From NCBI RefSeq assembly GCF_006170445.1, contig NZ_VCNA01000006.1, positions 248,001 to 312,000 of the forward strand: DNA of 64,000 bases. Reading direction: 5' to 3'. The DNA is from Brevibacillus dissolubilis (GTDB lineage Bacteria; Bacillota; Bacilli; Brevibacillales; Brevibacillaceae). The notes under the pieces are model-generated. The model saw nothing but the letters and a program-made list of their open reading frames with translations, was not told the origin of the DNA and made no database searches. Below are positions 33,401 through 41,629 of the stretch, in pieces; within the stretch, counting starts at the first letter, position 1, and each line of letters opens with the position of its first letter. The translations under genes and the position numbers were made by a program.

Positions 33401-36400
33401 AGAGGTTCCATTCACGCTAGATGGGGTGGCTGCCCTGCCGGAGACCCATCATTTCAGCAGAACGTACGAGACGTATGCAGAGGGTGGCGAGTACAGCAAG
33501 CTTTATCTGAGCAAAAATGCTTATGATGACCTCTTGCTCAGCTACCAAACCGAGGAAGGCTACCGCTATACCTATAGCGTGCCAGACCTGCTCGCTAACC
33601 AGAATCAGACGATCTCGCTGAGTAATCATCTCCGTGTCGTCGCGAAGTGGCGCAACGGCATCAACTTACCAGACCTGCTCGAATTCGGGCTTCGTCTCAA
33701 TCCGGATGTACCACTGGGGAATTTCGCAGAGGTACTGGCGATTCAGGACGAATACGGACACAATCTGATTCGGATGACCGAGCCAGAGGGCGGTATGCTG
33801 AATGGTTCTGTTGAGATCATGACCGAGACCGAAGACAGATTCAGCCGCGATCTTCGTGGCTTTGATTACAGCCAAGTGAAGCTGGCCGATGTGTTAGCAG
33901 ATGTGAATGGATTAATCAGGCTTAGATTGCTGATGGAACAAGGGCCGATTCCGGTCTTCCCGTATTCTACGATTGTCGTGGTGGAAGACGGTGAACTGCC
34001 ACCACCGCAGGGACTGCCTGTGATCGAGACCACAGAGGTTCTAACCAATATGGACGGCACGGTCACCTTCACAGGGACGACCACCAACACGCAGAAAGTA
34101 GAAATCGCACTCACCACCGGCGGCCACACCAGCTATGAGCTTGTGTATACCGAAAACGATACCTTCACCTACACCACCCCGGTGCTGGCAGAAGCCAATT
34201 ATGCCTACGAGATCATCGGTTACCAAGGCGAAGATCGCTCCGAACCGAAATCGGGAATGATCGACCTGCTCCGTCCAAGTGTGAACAGACAGCTTACGGT
34301 CATCGACGATACGCATGTGAAGCTGACCTACTCCGAGCCAGTCGATGAGACAACCGCGCTCCCTGCAACGAACTATTCGGTTACCATTCAGGGAGCAAAC
34401 GGAAGTATGACAGCGGATGCGAACGATGTCGGTATCTCTTCCGATCTGACACAGGTCACCCTGACGATTCCATCTATGTCCTCAATGGGGGAACTGCAGA
34501 AGCTGACGGTCGTAGTCCAGCATGTCAAAGACAAAGCAGGCCACACCATCGGTACACAGAACGAGGCTGTCTATCCATACAACATCGAGGTGCCGGAGAA
34601 TGAAGCATGGTTCGTGATCAAAGGCACACCAGCGCTCACAAACCAAGCCGACATCAACGTGACGTATAAAAATGACAGCGGAGATTATGACACGCTCCCA
34701 GGAGCTGCTGTGACGACTCTGGAGAATGGCGAAGTGCACGTGAGAGTCGACCGCAGTGCATGGAACAGCCTAGAGGTGACTACCTTCCATACAGCCATCC
34801 TGACTAATGGATATCTGTTCCACCGTGATGTGGATGTGACTGCATTGGCCAGTCCGGTTGTTTTTGAAGTGGATGAGACCTATCTGCCGTTCGCATTGAG
34901 CGTCGAGGGTGACAGCGGAACGGTCGTCACCAGTCATTACTCGGTCAACATTCCAGATGCGGCAGGCTACGCCAAGACGGAGCTGCTGATCCCGGCAGGT
35001 ACCAAGGTTCCAGCAGGGACTTACAATGTCCACGCTGGATTCCATACCGATTCCAATGCGTATCAGGTATACAAACTCGGCGGAGTGATCGACAGCACGC
35101 ATCCAACCATCGAGATCACTCAAGCAGAACTGGCTGAAGTAACATTGAACCTGAACAATACGAGCGGTGTGCCAATGACACTGGGAGGAGTGGAAGTTCT
35201 TCCGTTCTACCGGAATCAATTCCGCCAGCCGTATGTCCTCTCATTGGAAGGGGTCACCTTCGACAAGCTGTTCATCTCTGATGGATACTATCCAACATTC
35301 AATGCCTACTACAGATCAGAGGACGGCTACCAATACCGGTTCCAAAAAAGCTATGCCAGCCTTCAGGAACTGTTCGTGATGAACATGGATACCGATTTTG
35401 CCATCCATGCTGATTGGTACCCAGGCGGCAACATCGCGGGCCACGTGGCGAACACTGCGATTACGCCGGATACCACCGCGTCAACCATTCCATATAACGT
35501 GAATCCGAGCGACCCACTCGATCGTTTCTCTGACATTTACGTCATGGATGGTTACATGAACCATCTGACACTCACCACACCACAGGACACCGACGTACTG
35601 GCAAAAGCGGCCCTTCAGGCGGATGGGCAGGTTTATTCAAAAGAATTGTCCTATGCTGATTTTGGGACTATCACCTTCGGAGATCTGGCTCCGGGAGTAA
35701 GCGGCTATGCTGTACTGACTCTCAAAGTGCTGGAAGGTCCGATTGAGGTTGAGGAATACAGCACTCCGCTCTTCATCGAGGCAGATGGTGGTGAGCTGCC
35801 GATTCTCTACCTCTATAACCCTGAATACCCAATCGAGGTGACCGTAGGGGAGACCAAGCAGCTTCAGCTTCACAAAATGCTGGCAAATGAATCGAACGAA
35901 CCAGTCAACAGCAGTGAGGTTGTCTGGACCAGTGACTCACCTGAGATTGCCACGGTAGATGCTAATGGCGTCGTGACCGGAATCGCTTCGGGTACGGCCT
36001 TGATCCATGGGTCTTATGAGGGACATTCCTGGGAGGGGGATATCACTGTCACAGAAGCGGGGCCACCGGATGATTCTGACTCTGTGACATTTGACTCCCT
36101 GTCCGCAAGCAACCCTTATACAACCGCATTCTCCGACTACACACTGGGGCTTACAACCAGCTCTACAGGTGAGTTGGAGTCGGGTTCCTCGATCGTTGTC
36201 GAGCTGGTCTCAGGTGATTATTTCCGTGAAGATGTAAGGGCACAGGTCAACGGCGTTACTGCTGATGTCGGACGCGATCCATACAGCTTATCGATTCTAG
36301 TGCCGCCGACGGTCTCGATCGGAGCGAATGAGTCCTTTACCGTGACCATCAGCAATGTGGTACATGATGCGACCCCGAACAATATCTCATGGCGCGCCGC

Positions 36401-37016
36401 AACCAGTGCTGATACGACTGCGGCCACCAAAGAGCTTATGATCGAACCATCCAGCTCAGATGACACGGATAGCCTGAACGATGCACATTCGATGCTGGAG
36501 ATTGATTTTAACGGAAGCGACACAGCAGATAGTGTCACCCAGGATGTCTATCTGCCAAGCACAGGGGAGGCAGGTACCAGCATCACTTGGTACTCAACCG
36601 AGCCGACTGGCATGGACAGCGCAGGTCACATCTTCCGTCCGGCCTATGGTCAATCCGATGTGCCTGTCTTACTGAAAGCATTCCTCACACGGGGAACCGC
36701 AGGGATGACCAAGGAATTTTACCTGACCGTCAAACCTGTCACGGAAGCAGAAGCGATTGAAGAAGCGAAGAATGCACTCACGATTCCTGTGAATCTGGAT
36801 GCCGTATTTGAGAATCTCGAACTGCCACTGACAGGACACTACGGATCGACAATCACTTGGGAATCCTCGGATGATGGGATCATCTCCATTGGCGGCATCG
36901 TCATCCGTCATGCCCTGCTTGACGTTAATGTGACTCTGACAGCTACGATTCAGTTGGGAGACAGCACCGTTACCAAGACATTTAACGTGAAAGTTCTGAG
37001 TCTTATTTCGATCTGA
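30435..37016 (+). CDS. Giant exported FecR/Ig-like multidomain protein
   Basis: The 2193-residue protein has a signal sequence (PVTLLLLICAMLITSIAPGLAAAA) and a FecR domain (about 38-165, LTSLKGTVNVKKA...GDTLTTGADGSGTLTLDNGSKVNV...TPTAVMGIRGT). A Pro- then Gly-rich linker covers about 295-340. Three BIG2 Ig-like domains occupy about 341-605. Two copies of a ~582-residue unit follow (about 612-1193 and 1194-1785), each with an Ig-like start, IDDTH(L/V)KLT and YSTxxxxE(A/D)DG. A fourth BIG2 (about 1788-1875) and atrophied Ig-like repeats end the protein. FecR domains relay envelope signals; adjacency to the CHASE2 cyclase suggests a sensor pair. AAGGA precedes ATG 30435. No LPxTG or SLH motif is visible. 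Confidence 0.88.
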   Translation: MELSRSFMMRPVTLLLLICAMLITSIAPGLAAAADTTRVAKLTSLKGTVNVKKAGGQKPFKAFLNMALVKGDTLTTGADGSGTLTLDNGSKVNVGSNSTILISNLATNQKGGKDTSIKVVNGQVWSKVQGITNANDNYKYETPTAVMGIRGTLLFVKAEQKQSGLWVTEGAVSVAKPSTPQNQSLVIADQTVQANASGIQGSVINANQLVQQIDPGILPAATQDIIQAVYEIKNNQAPVGTGKGLANKFLEQAEAFVNEAKKKDPQIPVPPDFSQVVKDVSTKIQEHLKNNPNPPGVTPPAQVPTTTPPGTQPPATPPGNGGSGGGGNSGGGGGGGGGGGSERPTITGLLVNSSRSVLNTGDREVFSAVAAFSDGTSQEVSNRATWSTSNSEIATISPNGVLQANKAGQVTVTALYQNKLASKTITIQEVVQRLSISPNQATLQRGEQQAFSLTLTHPNGTEKDVTNQARWSVSDPEVANVSKAGVVTAKKAGKSTTVTAVYQGLQATATINVHAPEVTVKGLSISPQEATMLIGEGTSLRVSATYSDETQQDVTREASWSVADPSVATISQSGGARGLAAGSTTVTATLGDKTATARLVVAAPPTQPPVQEPTVETVDVDVAPDKTVTISGTASDSEAVIITLINGGTEVSHTVQVVNGSFTFTSATLQSGNWSYKIEAVKGTTRSKPKTGVVDLTAPIVHGIMTAIDDTHLKLTFNETLDKASAETAVNYTLGGTGGLSGHPSAAVLDANGNGVLLTIPSLAAIMGGTTVTVTVQGVKDVAGNSITVGQNKAIYTKPADETEIDFVIKGTPATDGNASIELAYQPAGSIGYEPIPLNYHTSVEAGEVHIRLENPTISADRYHVMITTNGYVFTRVLSAAELNEPVVFTADATYVPLHIQIAQAGNTLSFQKIGLYAVDTQGYSTVGLTVPFGVRVQPGAYNLQINAKTANALYQLYKIGAVIDSSHPLLNVYAAEMAEVTLDMTNWAEVPFTLDGVAALPETHHFSRTYETYAEGGEYSKLYLSKNAYDDLLLSYQTEEGYRYTYSVPDLLANQNQTISLSNHLRVVAKWRNGINLPDLLEFGLRLNPDVPLGNFAEVLAIQDEYGHNLIRMTEPEGGMLNGSVEIMTETEDRFSRDLRGFDYSQVKLADVLADVNGLIRLRLLMEQGPIPVFPYSTIVVVEDGELPPPQGLPVIETTEVLTNMDGTVTFTGTTTNTQKVEIALTTGGHTSYELVYTENDTFTYTTPVLAEANYAYEIIGYQGEDRSEPKSGMIDLLRPSVNRQLTVIDDTHVKLTYSEPVDETTALPATNYSVTIQGANGSMTADANDVGISSDLTQVTLTIPSMSSMGELQKLTVVVQHVKDKAGHTIGTQNEAVYPYNIEVPENEAWFVIKGTPALTNQADINVTYKNDSGDYDTLPGAAVTTLENGEVHVRVDRSAWNSLEVTTFHTAILTNGYLFHRDVDVTALASPVVFEVDETYLPFALSVEGDSGTVVTSHYSVNIPDAAGYAKTELLIPAGTKVPAGTYNVHAGFHTDSNAYQVYKLGGVIDSTHPTIEITQAELAEVTLNLNNTSGVPMTLGGVEVLPFYRNQFRQPYVLSLEGVTFDKLFISDGYYPTFNAYYRSEDGYQYRFQKSYASLQELFVMNMDTDFAIHADWYPGGNIAGHVANTAITPDTTASTIPYNVNPSDPLDRFSDIYVMDGYMNHLTLTTPQDTDVLAKAALQADGQVYSKELSYADFGTITFGDLAPGVSGYAVLTLKVLEGPIEVEEYSTPLFIEADGGELPILYLYNPEYPIEVTVGETKQLQLHKMLANESNEPVNSSEVVWTSDSPEIATVDANGVVTGIASGTALIHGSYEGHSWEGDITVTEAGPPDDSDSVTFDSLSASNPYTTAFSDYTLGLTTSSTGELESGSSIVVELVSGDYFREDVRAQVNGVTADVGRDPYSLSILVPPTVSIGANESFTVTISNVVHDATPNNISWRAATSADTTAATKELMIEPSSSDDTDSLNDAHSMLEIDFNGSDTADSVTQDVYLPSTGEAGTSITWYSTEPTGMDSAGHIFRPAYGQSDVPVLLKAFLTRGTAGMTKEFYLTVKPVTEAEAIEEAKNALTIPVNLDAVFENLELPLTGHYGSTITWESSDDGIISIGGIVIRHALLDVNVTLTATIQLGDSTVTKTFNVKVLSLISI

Positions 37017-37045
37017 TCAACTAACCCAACCCGAGAGGAGCAATC

Positions 37046-38434
37046 ATGAAACGAACAGCCCATCTCTTTTGCAAAACCCTGCTGCTCGCCAGTCTGCTCC
37101 CGTTAGCCGGCAACGCGACAGCCTCTGCCGAGATGCTCTACCATGTCAGTCAGACCGACGTGAGTACACAAATCTATGGTCTCGGGTACTCCCAAGGCCG
37201 CATCTACTACAGCGAGGAAGGCACCCATACCCTTGGCGTGCTTTCCTCCCTCCAACAACCCAGTCAACAGTTGACCACCGACACCACAGCCCTGCTGCAG
37301 CCAAAAGGCATCGCCATCGACAGCACAGGCAACCTCTACGTCGCCGACAGTGAGCACAACCAGATTCGCAAGGTGACACCAGATGGTCAGATCACGGTCT
37401 TCGCGGGAAGTGGAGAGGGTGGCTTCGCTGACGGCCCTGCTGCTTCTGCACAGTTTCACCAACCGAGTGACTTGACCTTTGGCCCGGACGGCTCCTTGTA
37501 TGTGGCAGATACGCTCAATCATCGCATCCGCAAAATGGACGCCGCCGGAACGGTCACCACTATCGCCGGGGGCGGCACAGAAAAAGATGCTGACGGCTGG
37601 TTGATCGGAGGCTACCAAGAGGGCAAAGGAGGCGCCGCCCGCTTTAACGAGCCGACGTCAATTGCTTTCGATGCTACAGGCAAGCTCTACGTGGCTGACA
37701 CAGGCAACCAACGCATTCGCCAGATCACCCCAGACGGCACGGTCACCACGCTTGCAGGCTCCGGTACGGAAAAAATCGAAGGCCGCTACATCCAAGGCGG
37801 CTATCAGGACGGCAAAGCCAGCCAAGCAAAATTCAACTCACCGCTCGGTCTGACTGTCGCCAAGAACGGTACCATCTATGTCGCCGATACTTGGAACAAC
37901 AGCATCCGTGCCATCAGCCCGCAAGGCAACGTCACCACCATCGCCGGAAGCCCGCAGAATGGCAAGGTGGACAGCTGGGGAGTGGAAGCCACGCTGGATG
38001 GCCCGACCGATGTCATCGTCACCGAGGATGGCAGCCTGCTCGTTGCCGACCGTTGGAACCGTGCAATCCGCCAGCTTCAGCCGATCAACCTGCCGAATCT
38101 GACCCATCCAAGCGATGTCCGCGTCGTCATCGGCACCAAGCCGCTTCTGCTCAAAACCAAGCCGAGCATCATCGAAGGCTCCACTTATGTACCGCTGCGT
38201 GAGATCGCCGAAGCGCTGCAATTCCAGGTGACCTACGATACCGCCACCAAGGTGATCACCCTCACCAAAGGCACTTATCAAAAAACACTGCAGCCCGCCG
38301 ATGTCAAAATCAGCGGAAACCGTTCCATCGTCAAGCTGCGCCAGCTCGAAGACCTCCTGCAGATGGATGTCAGCTGGATCAACCGCTACCGTCTCGCCGT
38401 CTTGACCGCCAAACCGGAACCCAAGCAGCAGTAG
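37046..38434 (+). CDS. Exported NHL-repeat protein with copper-amine-oxidase-N-like domain
   Basis: The 462-residue protein has a signal peptide (HLFCKTLLLASLLPLAGNATASA). A beta-propeller of NHL repeats covers about 40-350, with recurring phrases such as GNLYVADSEHNQIRKVTPDG, GSLYVADTLNHRIRKMDAAG and GKLYVADTGNQRIRQITPDG. A copper-amine-oxidase N-terminal-like domain (about 355-455, KPSIIEGSTYVPLREIAEALQ) closes it; in Bacillota this small domain is a wall or protein-binding module and does not imply oxidase activity. GAGAGGAG precedes ATG 37046. It lies 29 bp after the giant FecR protein and is probably in the same operon. Confidence 0.88.
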   Translation: MKRTAHLFCKTLLLASLLPLAGNATASAEMLYHVSQTDVSTQIYGLGYSQGRIYYSEEGTHTLGVLSSLQQPSQQLTTDTTALLQPKGIAIDSTGNLYVADSEHNQIRKVTPDGQITVFAGSGEGGFADGPAASAQFHQPSDLTFGPDGSLYVADTLNHRIRKMDAAGTVTTIAGGGTEKDADGWLIGGYQEGKGGAARFNEPTSIAFDATGKLYVADTGNQRIRQITPDGTVTTLAGSGTEKIEGRYIQGGYQDGKASQAKFNSPLGLTVAKNGTIYVADTWNNSIRAISPQGNVTTIAGSPQNGKVDSWGVEATLDGPTDVIVTEDGSLLVADRWNRAIRQLQPINLPNLTHPSDVRVVIGTKPLLLKTKPSIIEGSTYVPLREIAEALQFQVTYDTATKVITLTKGTYQKTLQPADVKISGNRSIVKLRQLEDLLQMDVSWINRYRLAVLTAKPEPKQQ

Positions 38435-38463
38435 ATAACAGGCCATAGTGGCTGCTCACAACG

Positions 38464-38502
38464 AAAAAAGCTCCCTGCACGTAACCATGCAGCGGAGCTT
38501 TT
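38464..38502 (+). terminator. Terminator of the CHASE2/FecR/NHL cluster
   Basis: AAAAAGCTCC-CTGCA pairs with TGCAG-C-GGAGCTTTT. Confidence 0.85.
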
Positions 38503-38596
38503 CCAATTTCTGACCCGGTCAGTGATCGTTCCAGAGTGAGCCGAATACGCTGATGGGGGAACACCCTGTTTTTCGAAAAAGAAGGGAGTAGCTGCT

Positions 38597-39250
38597 GTGG
38601 TCCAAACGTACTGGGGAGTCGATTCGGCCCAAGCTGTCAATGAACAGCTCTACAACTGCGTCGTACAGAACTATGGGAAACCAGCATACTGGGGGCGGTA
38701 CATGCGTACGATTCCCGGCGTCAATGACGGGCTGACCCCACAGGAGATCCAATTCCTGCGTCAGCGTGGGATTAAGATCCTGCCGATTTACAACAATTTC
38801 CGTGGGGCGATCGGATACAACCAGGGTCAGCTCATCGCCCGCCAAGCGATCGCCCGCGCTCGGGTGCTGCAAATCCCCCAAGGCGTCACGATCTTTGCCA
38901 ACATCGAAAAATGGTTCCGCGCTGATGCGGCATGGCTGCGCGGATGGGTCGACGCTTTTTTCCCGTCTGTTTATACCCCGGGCTTCTATGCCAACCCGAG
39001 GCAGGGTCCGTTTAACTTCGCCTATTGTACAGCCGCCGCAGGCAATCCGCGCGTCCGCCAGCAAGCCATCATCTGGAGCAGTGAACCGCGCACAGGAGCA
39101 AGCAGAAGAGGGGACGCACCAGCGTTCAATCCAGCCAAACCAACCTGTGCGGCCAATGTCTACGGCTGGCAATACGGTGAGAGCGCCCCGCTGTGTCCGA
39201 TCGACACGAACCTGATTACGGAAGATTTGTACCGGAAGCTGTGGGTCTGA
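38597..39250 (+). CDS. DUF1906 (Rv2525c-like glycoside-hydrolase-like) protein
   Basis: The 217-residue protein matches the DUF1906 TIM-barrel family. It begins YWGVDSAQAVNEQLYNCVVQNYGKPAYWGRYM, then has LRQRGIKILPIYNNF, GVTIFANIEKWFRADAAWLRGW, FPSVYTPGFYANP and NVYGWQYGE. The usual Asp of GVD and Glu of NIEKW correspond to the predicted active-site acids of this glycosidase-like fold. There is no signal peptide, which is common for the family in spore-formers and may mean cytosolic or spore-layer location. It starts at GTG 38597, 8 nt after GAAGGGAG. It is a single gene between two terminators. Confidence 0.82.
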   Translation: MVQTYWGVDSAQAVNEQLYNCVVQNYGKPAYWGRYMRTIPGVNDGLTPQEIQFLRQRGIKILPIYNNFRGAIGYNQGQLIARQAIARARVLQIPQGVTIFANIEKWFRADAAWLRGWVDAFFPSVYTPGFYANPRQGPFNFAYCTAAAGNPRVRQQAIIWSSEPRTGASRRGDAPAFNPAKPTCAANVYGWQYGESAPLCPIDTNLITEDLYRKLWV

Positions 39251-39303
39251 GTTAGCAGGGAAGCACCGGATCGACAAGGGAAGTGTGAGAGGCGCGCAAC
39301 ATC

Positions 39304-39376
39304 AAAAACCCCGCGAAATCCATCGGCATCGGGCGGTACACCTGTACACGCTTACAAATGGATATGCGGGGTTTCC
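39304..39376. terminator. Bidirectional long-loop terminator
   Basis: AAACCCCGC plus ATCCAT pairs with ATGGAT plus GCGGGGTTT around a 34-nt loop, between convergent genes. Confidence 0.75.
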
Positions 39377-39424
39377 TATTAGGCTGCGGTGCTGCACTGT
39401 CCATACGATACATCATCAGCATGA

Positions 39425-39982
39425 CTAAAGCAGGTCTGAATCCTTGTCGACCCGCTTCTCATCGTAGCTGGCAATCAGCAGCAGGGCAGGCTCTTCTCCG
39501 ATATTCGTCACAAAATGGGGCACACAGGATTTCCACGAAAACGTGTCACCCTCGTGCAGTACAGCCGAATCCTCACCCTGCTCGGCCCGAACCGTCCCCT
39601 TGAGCACATAATGAATCTCTTCCCCACTGTGCGAATGAGGCTCAGGCTCAGTCGGTGACCCCGGTGGAAGCTCCAGCAGCAGCAGCTTGAGACTGCCTTC
39701 CTGTCCCAGATGCTCGACCCGAATTTTGTTTTTGCCAAAAAAGCTATGGGCGCGTTCATCACGGCGAACGATATTCATGCGGTCTTCTTTTTCCAAGAGA
39801 AGATAGGCGAGGGGCACATTCAAAAACTTGGCGATGCTGTCCAGCGTGGCAATCGACGGGGATGTCTTGTTGTTTTCCACGTGGCTCATAAAGCCCTTGG
39901 ACAAGCCTGTCCCTTCACATAATTGGGCGATGGTTATATTTTTGCGCTTGCGGATCGCGCGGATCGTGGAACCGATGTCCAT
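39425..39982 (-). CDS. XRE-family regulator with cupin domain
   Basis: The 185-residue protein has an N-terminal helix-turn-helix (about 5-62, IRAIRKRKNITIAQLCEGTGLSKGFMSHVENNKTSPSIATLDSIAKFL) and a C-terminal cupin (about 110-178) with PEPHSHSGEEIHYVLKG and a later SCVPHFVTNIG, so the HxHxxxE...H metal set looks complete. Such PuuR-like regulators bind a small effector in the cupin and repress neighbouring genes. AGGAGAG lies upstream of ATG 39982. It diverges from doxX; a perfect palindrome at 40039 in the shared region is a likely binding site, overlapping its own -35 zone, so autoregulation is expected. Confidence 0.88.
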   Translation of the reverse strand: MDIGSTIRAIRKRKNITIAQLCEGTGLSKGFMSHVENNKTSPSIATLDSIAKFLNVPLAYLLLEKEDRMNIVRRDERAHSFFGKNKIRVEHLGQEGSLKLLLLELPPGSPTEPEPHSHSGEEIHYVLKGTVRAEQGEDSAVLHEGDTFSWKSCVPHFVTNIGEEPALLLIASYDEKRVDKDSDLL

Positions 39983-40038
39983 AAGATTCTCTCCTCATAC
40001 ACGTAGAAACCTGTTTTCTCTATCGTAATATAAAGTAT

Positions 40039-40056
40039 ACTCGATTTGAATCGAGT
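40039..40056. promoter_or_regulatory. Perfect 18-bp palindromic operator
   Basis: ACTCGATTTGAATCGAGT has two 8-bp arms and a 2-bp centre. It sits between the XRE-cupin gene and doxX, upstream of TATACT/TATATT-like -10 sequences on the minus strand. It recalls MhqR-type boxes (CTCGA..TCGAG) but the central spacing differs, so I assign it to the neighbouring regulator. Confidence 0.6.
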
Positions 40057-40097
40057 TTTTACATACAAAACAAAAGTTTTTATTACAAAAAATGTGA

Positions 40098-40127
40098 TTG
40101 ACAGATATCAACGGGAGATGATACATT
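40098..40127 (+). promoter_or_regulatory. Sigma-A promoter of the doxX operon
   Basis: TTGACA (40098-40103), 18 nt, TACATT (40122-40127). The transcript leader of about 145 nt contains a strong GAGGAGTG site followed by ATG AAG TGC TAG (40185-40196) and a T7 tract at about 40210, a possible translated leader with attenuation. Confidence 0.65.
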
Positions 40128-40275
40128 GTAGGTGTCAGATAACGAACAAAGTTTTTTAGGAGAAAACAAAGAGGAGTGACCTGGATGAAGTGCTAGCTTG
40201 GCAGCATCTCTTTTTTTGGCTCATAAGTTTTGTAATATGAATATAATATTTATAATAAGAAAGGTTGATAATAAG

Positions 40276-40689
40276 ATGAATAACGCAGCTTTGACAGTAT
40301 TACGAGTAGTAGTGGGGATTATTTTTGCGGCGCACGGTTTTGCGAAGTTCCAAATGGGTTTGGATAATGTATCCGGCTGGTTCTCTTCTATCGGAATTCC
40401 GGGCTTCCTGGGTTATGTGGTAGCTGTTCTGGAGCTTGTCGGCGGTATTGCCTTGATCGTAGGTCTGGGTACCCGTGTCATCTCCGCAGCACTTGGCTTT
40501 ATCATGATCGGCGCGATCATTACGGTAAAAGGCGGCAACGGCTTGATGGGTGCGGACGGAGCAGCAGGCTATGAATTCGACTTGGCTTTGCTCGCGATGC
40601 TGGTCGCTCTGGCTATGGCAAAAGGAAGTGCACTCTCTGTAGACGGCTTGTTGTTTGGTAAGAAATCCAGCACAGAAGTAAAGGGATGA
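40276..40689 (+). CDS. DoxX-family membrane protein
   Basis: The 137-residue protein has four membrane segments: LTVLRVVVGIIFAAHGFAKF, FLGYVVAVLELVGGIALIVGLG, VISAALGFIMIGAIITV, FDLALLAMLVALAMA. The N-terminal R.xxG..F..HG.xK pattern is the DoxX/MhqP signature. B. subtilis MhqP and CatD (DoxX-like) are induced by quinones and catechols and act with ring-cleaving dioxygenases; the downstream gene is also an extradiol-type dioxygenase. The start ATG 40276 has only a weak AGAAAGG site about 12 nt upstream. In-frame upstream codons lack the family pattern. Confidence 0.88.
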   Translation: MNNAALTVLRVVVGIIFAAHGFAKFQMGLDNVSGWFSSIGIPGFLGYVVAVLELVGGIALIVGLGTRVISAALGFIMIGAIITVKGGNGLMGADGAAGYEFDLALLAMLVALAMAKGSALSVDGLLFGKKSSTEVKG

Positions 40690-40695
40690 TCAACG

Positions 40696-41490
40696 ATGAT
40701 GCCTGCATTTTTTATCTGTCACGGTGCGCCTCTCTTGGCGATCCAAGAGAATGAGTACACCGCACACCTGAAGCAGCTCAAGAACGGACTTGCGGCTAAG
40801 CCAAAAGCGATTGTTGTGTTCTCTGCCCACTATGAGCGCGAGGTAACGACGATTACGTACCGTGACGATGTGTACGAGACCGTATATGATTTTTACGGAT
40901 TCCCAGATGAGCTGTATCAGATCAAGTATCCGGCACGCGGCTCTAAGCAGGTGGCTGATCAGATGGCAGAGCTGTTCCGTGAAGAGGGAGTAGCATTGCA
41001 GCTGGATGCCCAGAGTGGTCTTGATCACGGGACATGGGTGGTGCTTCATCACATGTACCCGCAGGCTGAGATTCCGGTCATTCAGGTGTCGGTTAATCTG
41101 AATCTGCCGCCGGCTGAACAATACCGCATCGGGCGTGCCTTGCGCAGCTTGCGGGAGCAGGATGTACTGGTGATCGGCAGTGGTGGGACGTCCCACAATC
41201 TGCGCAGTATCGATTGGAGTGCGACCGAGCCGGCTGATTGGACCGTCGCATTTGACGACTGGGTGATCGACAAGGCTCGGGTCTGGGATACAGCAGCCTT
41301 GTTCGACTACGAGCAACAGGCACCATATGCCAAGATGGCGGTGCCGCGTGCCGAGCACTTTGTCCCATTCTTCCTCGCGATGGGGAGTGCCGACCGCGGG
41401 AAGGAAGCAGGCGGCGCCAACCATACACAGGTGACCCACCGCAGTTATGAATATGGAACCTTGAGTCATATTGTATTTTGCTTTGAATAA
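40696..41490 (+). CDS. LigB/DODA-type extradiol ring-cleavage dioxygenase
   Basis: The 264-residue protein belongs to the class III extradiol (4,5-DOPA dioxygenase, YgiD-like) family. It has metal-ligand candidates in FFICHGAP and FSAHYE, the acid/base-like His in GLDHGTWVVLHHMYP, GSGGTSHNL and AEHFVPFFLAMG. It should bind Zn or Fe and open catechol-type rings, or detoxify them, in the cytosol. It follows doxX by 6 bp with AAGGGATG overlapping that gene's end, so the two form one operon. Context suggests a quinone or catechol stress response under the XRE-cupin regulator. A strong terminator follows. Confidence 0.9.
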   Translation: MMPAFFICHGAPLLAIQENEYTAHLKQLKNGLAAKPKAIVVFSAHYEREVTTITYRDDVYETVYDFYGFPDELYQIKYPARGSKQVADQMAELFREEGVALQLDAQSGLDHGTWVVLHHMYPQAEIPVIQVSVNLNLPPAEQYRIGRALRSLREQDVLVIGSGGTSHNLRSIDWSATEPADWTVAFDDWVIDKARVWDTAALFDYEQQAPYAKMAVPRAEHFVPFFLAMGSADRGKEAGGANHTQVTHRSYEYGTLSHIVFCFE

Positions 41491-41504
41491 AAGCAGTCCA
41501 CAAT

Positions 41505-41549
41505 AAAAAAGGTGGCTTGTCCGACATCGGATGAGCCGCCTTTTTTTCT
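41505..41549 (+). terminator. Terminator of the doxX operon
   Basis: AAAAAGGTGGCTTGTCCGA pairs with CGGATGAGCCGCCTTTTTTT with two G-T pairs. Confidence 0.9.
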
Positions 41550-41562
41550 TAACATTTCTACC

Positions 41563-41592
41563 TTGATACGTGACAACCTTTCTGGATATAAT
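41563..41592 (+). promoter_or_regulatory. Sigma-A promoter of the KtrB/TrkH-type gene
   Basis: TTGATA (41563-41568), 18 nt, TATAAT (41587-41592), about 31 nt before GGGAGGGAGA and 38 nt before the start codon. Confidence 0.75.
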
Positions 41593-41629
41593 CAGGGGAT
41601 GAAAAGAAATGGGAGGGAGAACGGCTTTT

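Noticed and set aside
40039-40056. MhqR box
   Set aside because: The known MhqR site has CTCGA-AT-TCGAG with a 2-nt centre between the half sites; here 6 nt separate CTCGA and TCGAG, and an XRE-cupin regulator is adjacent.
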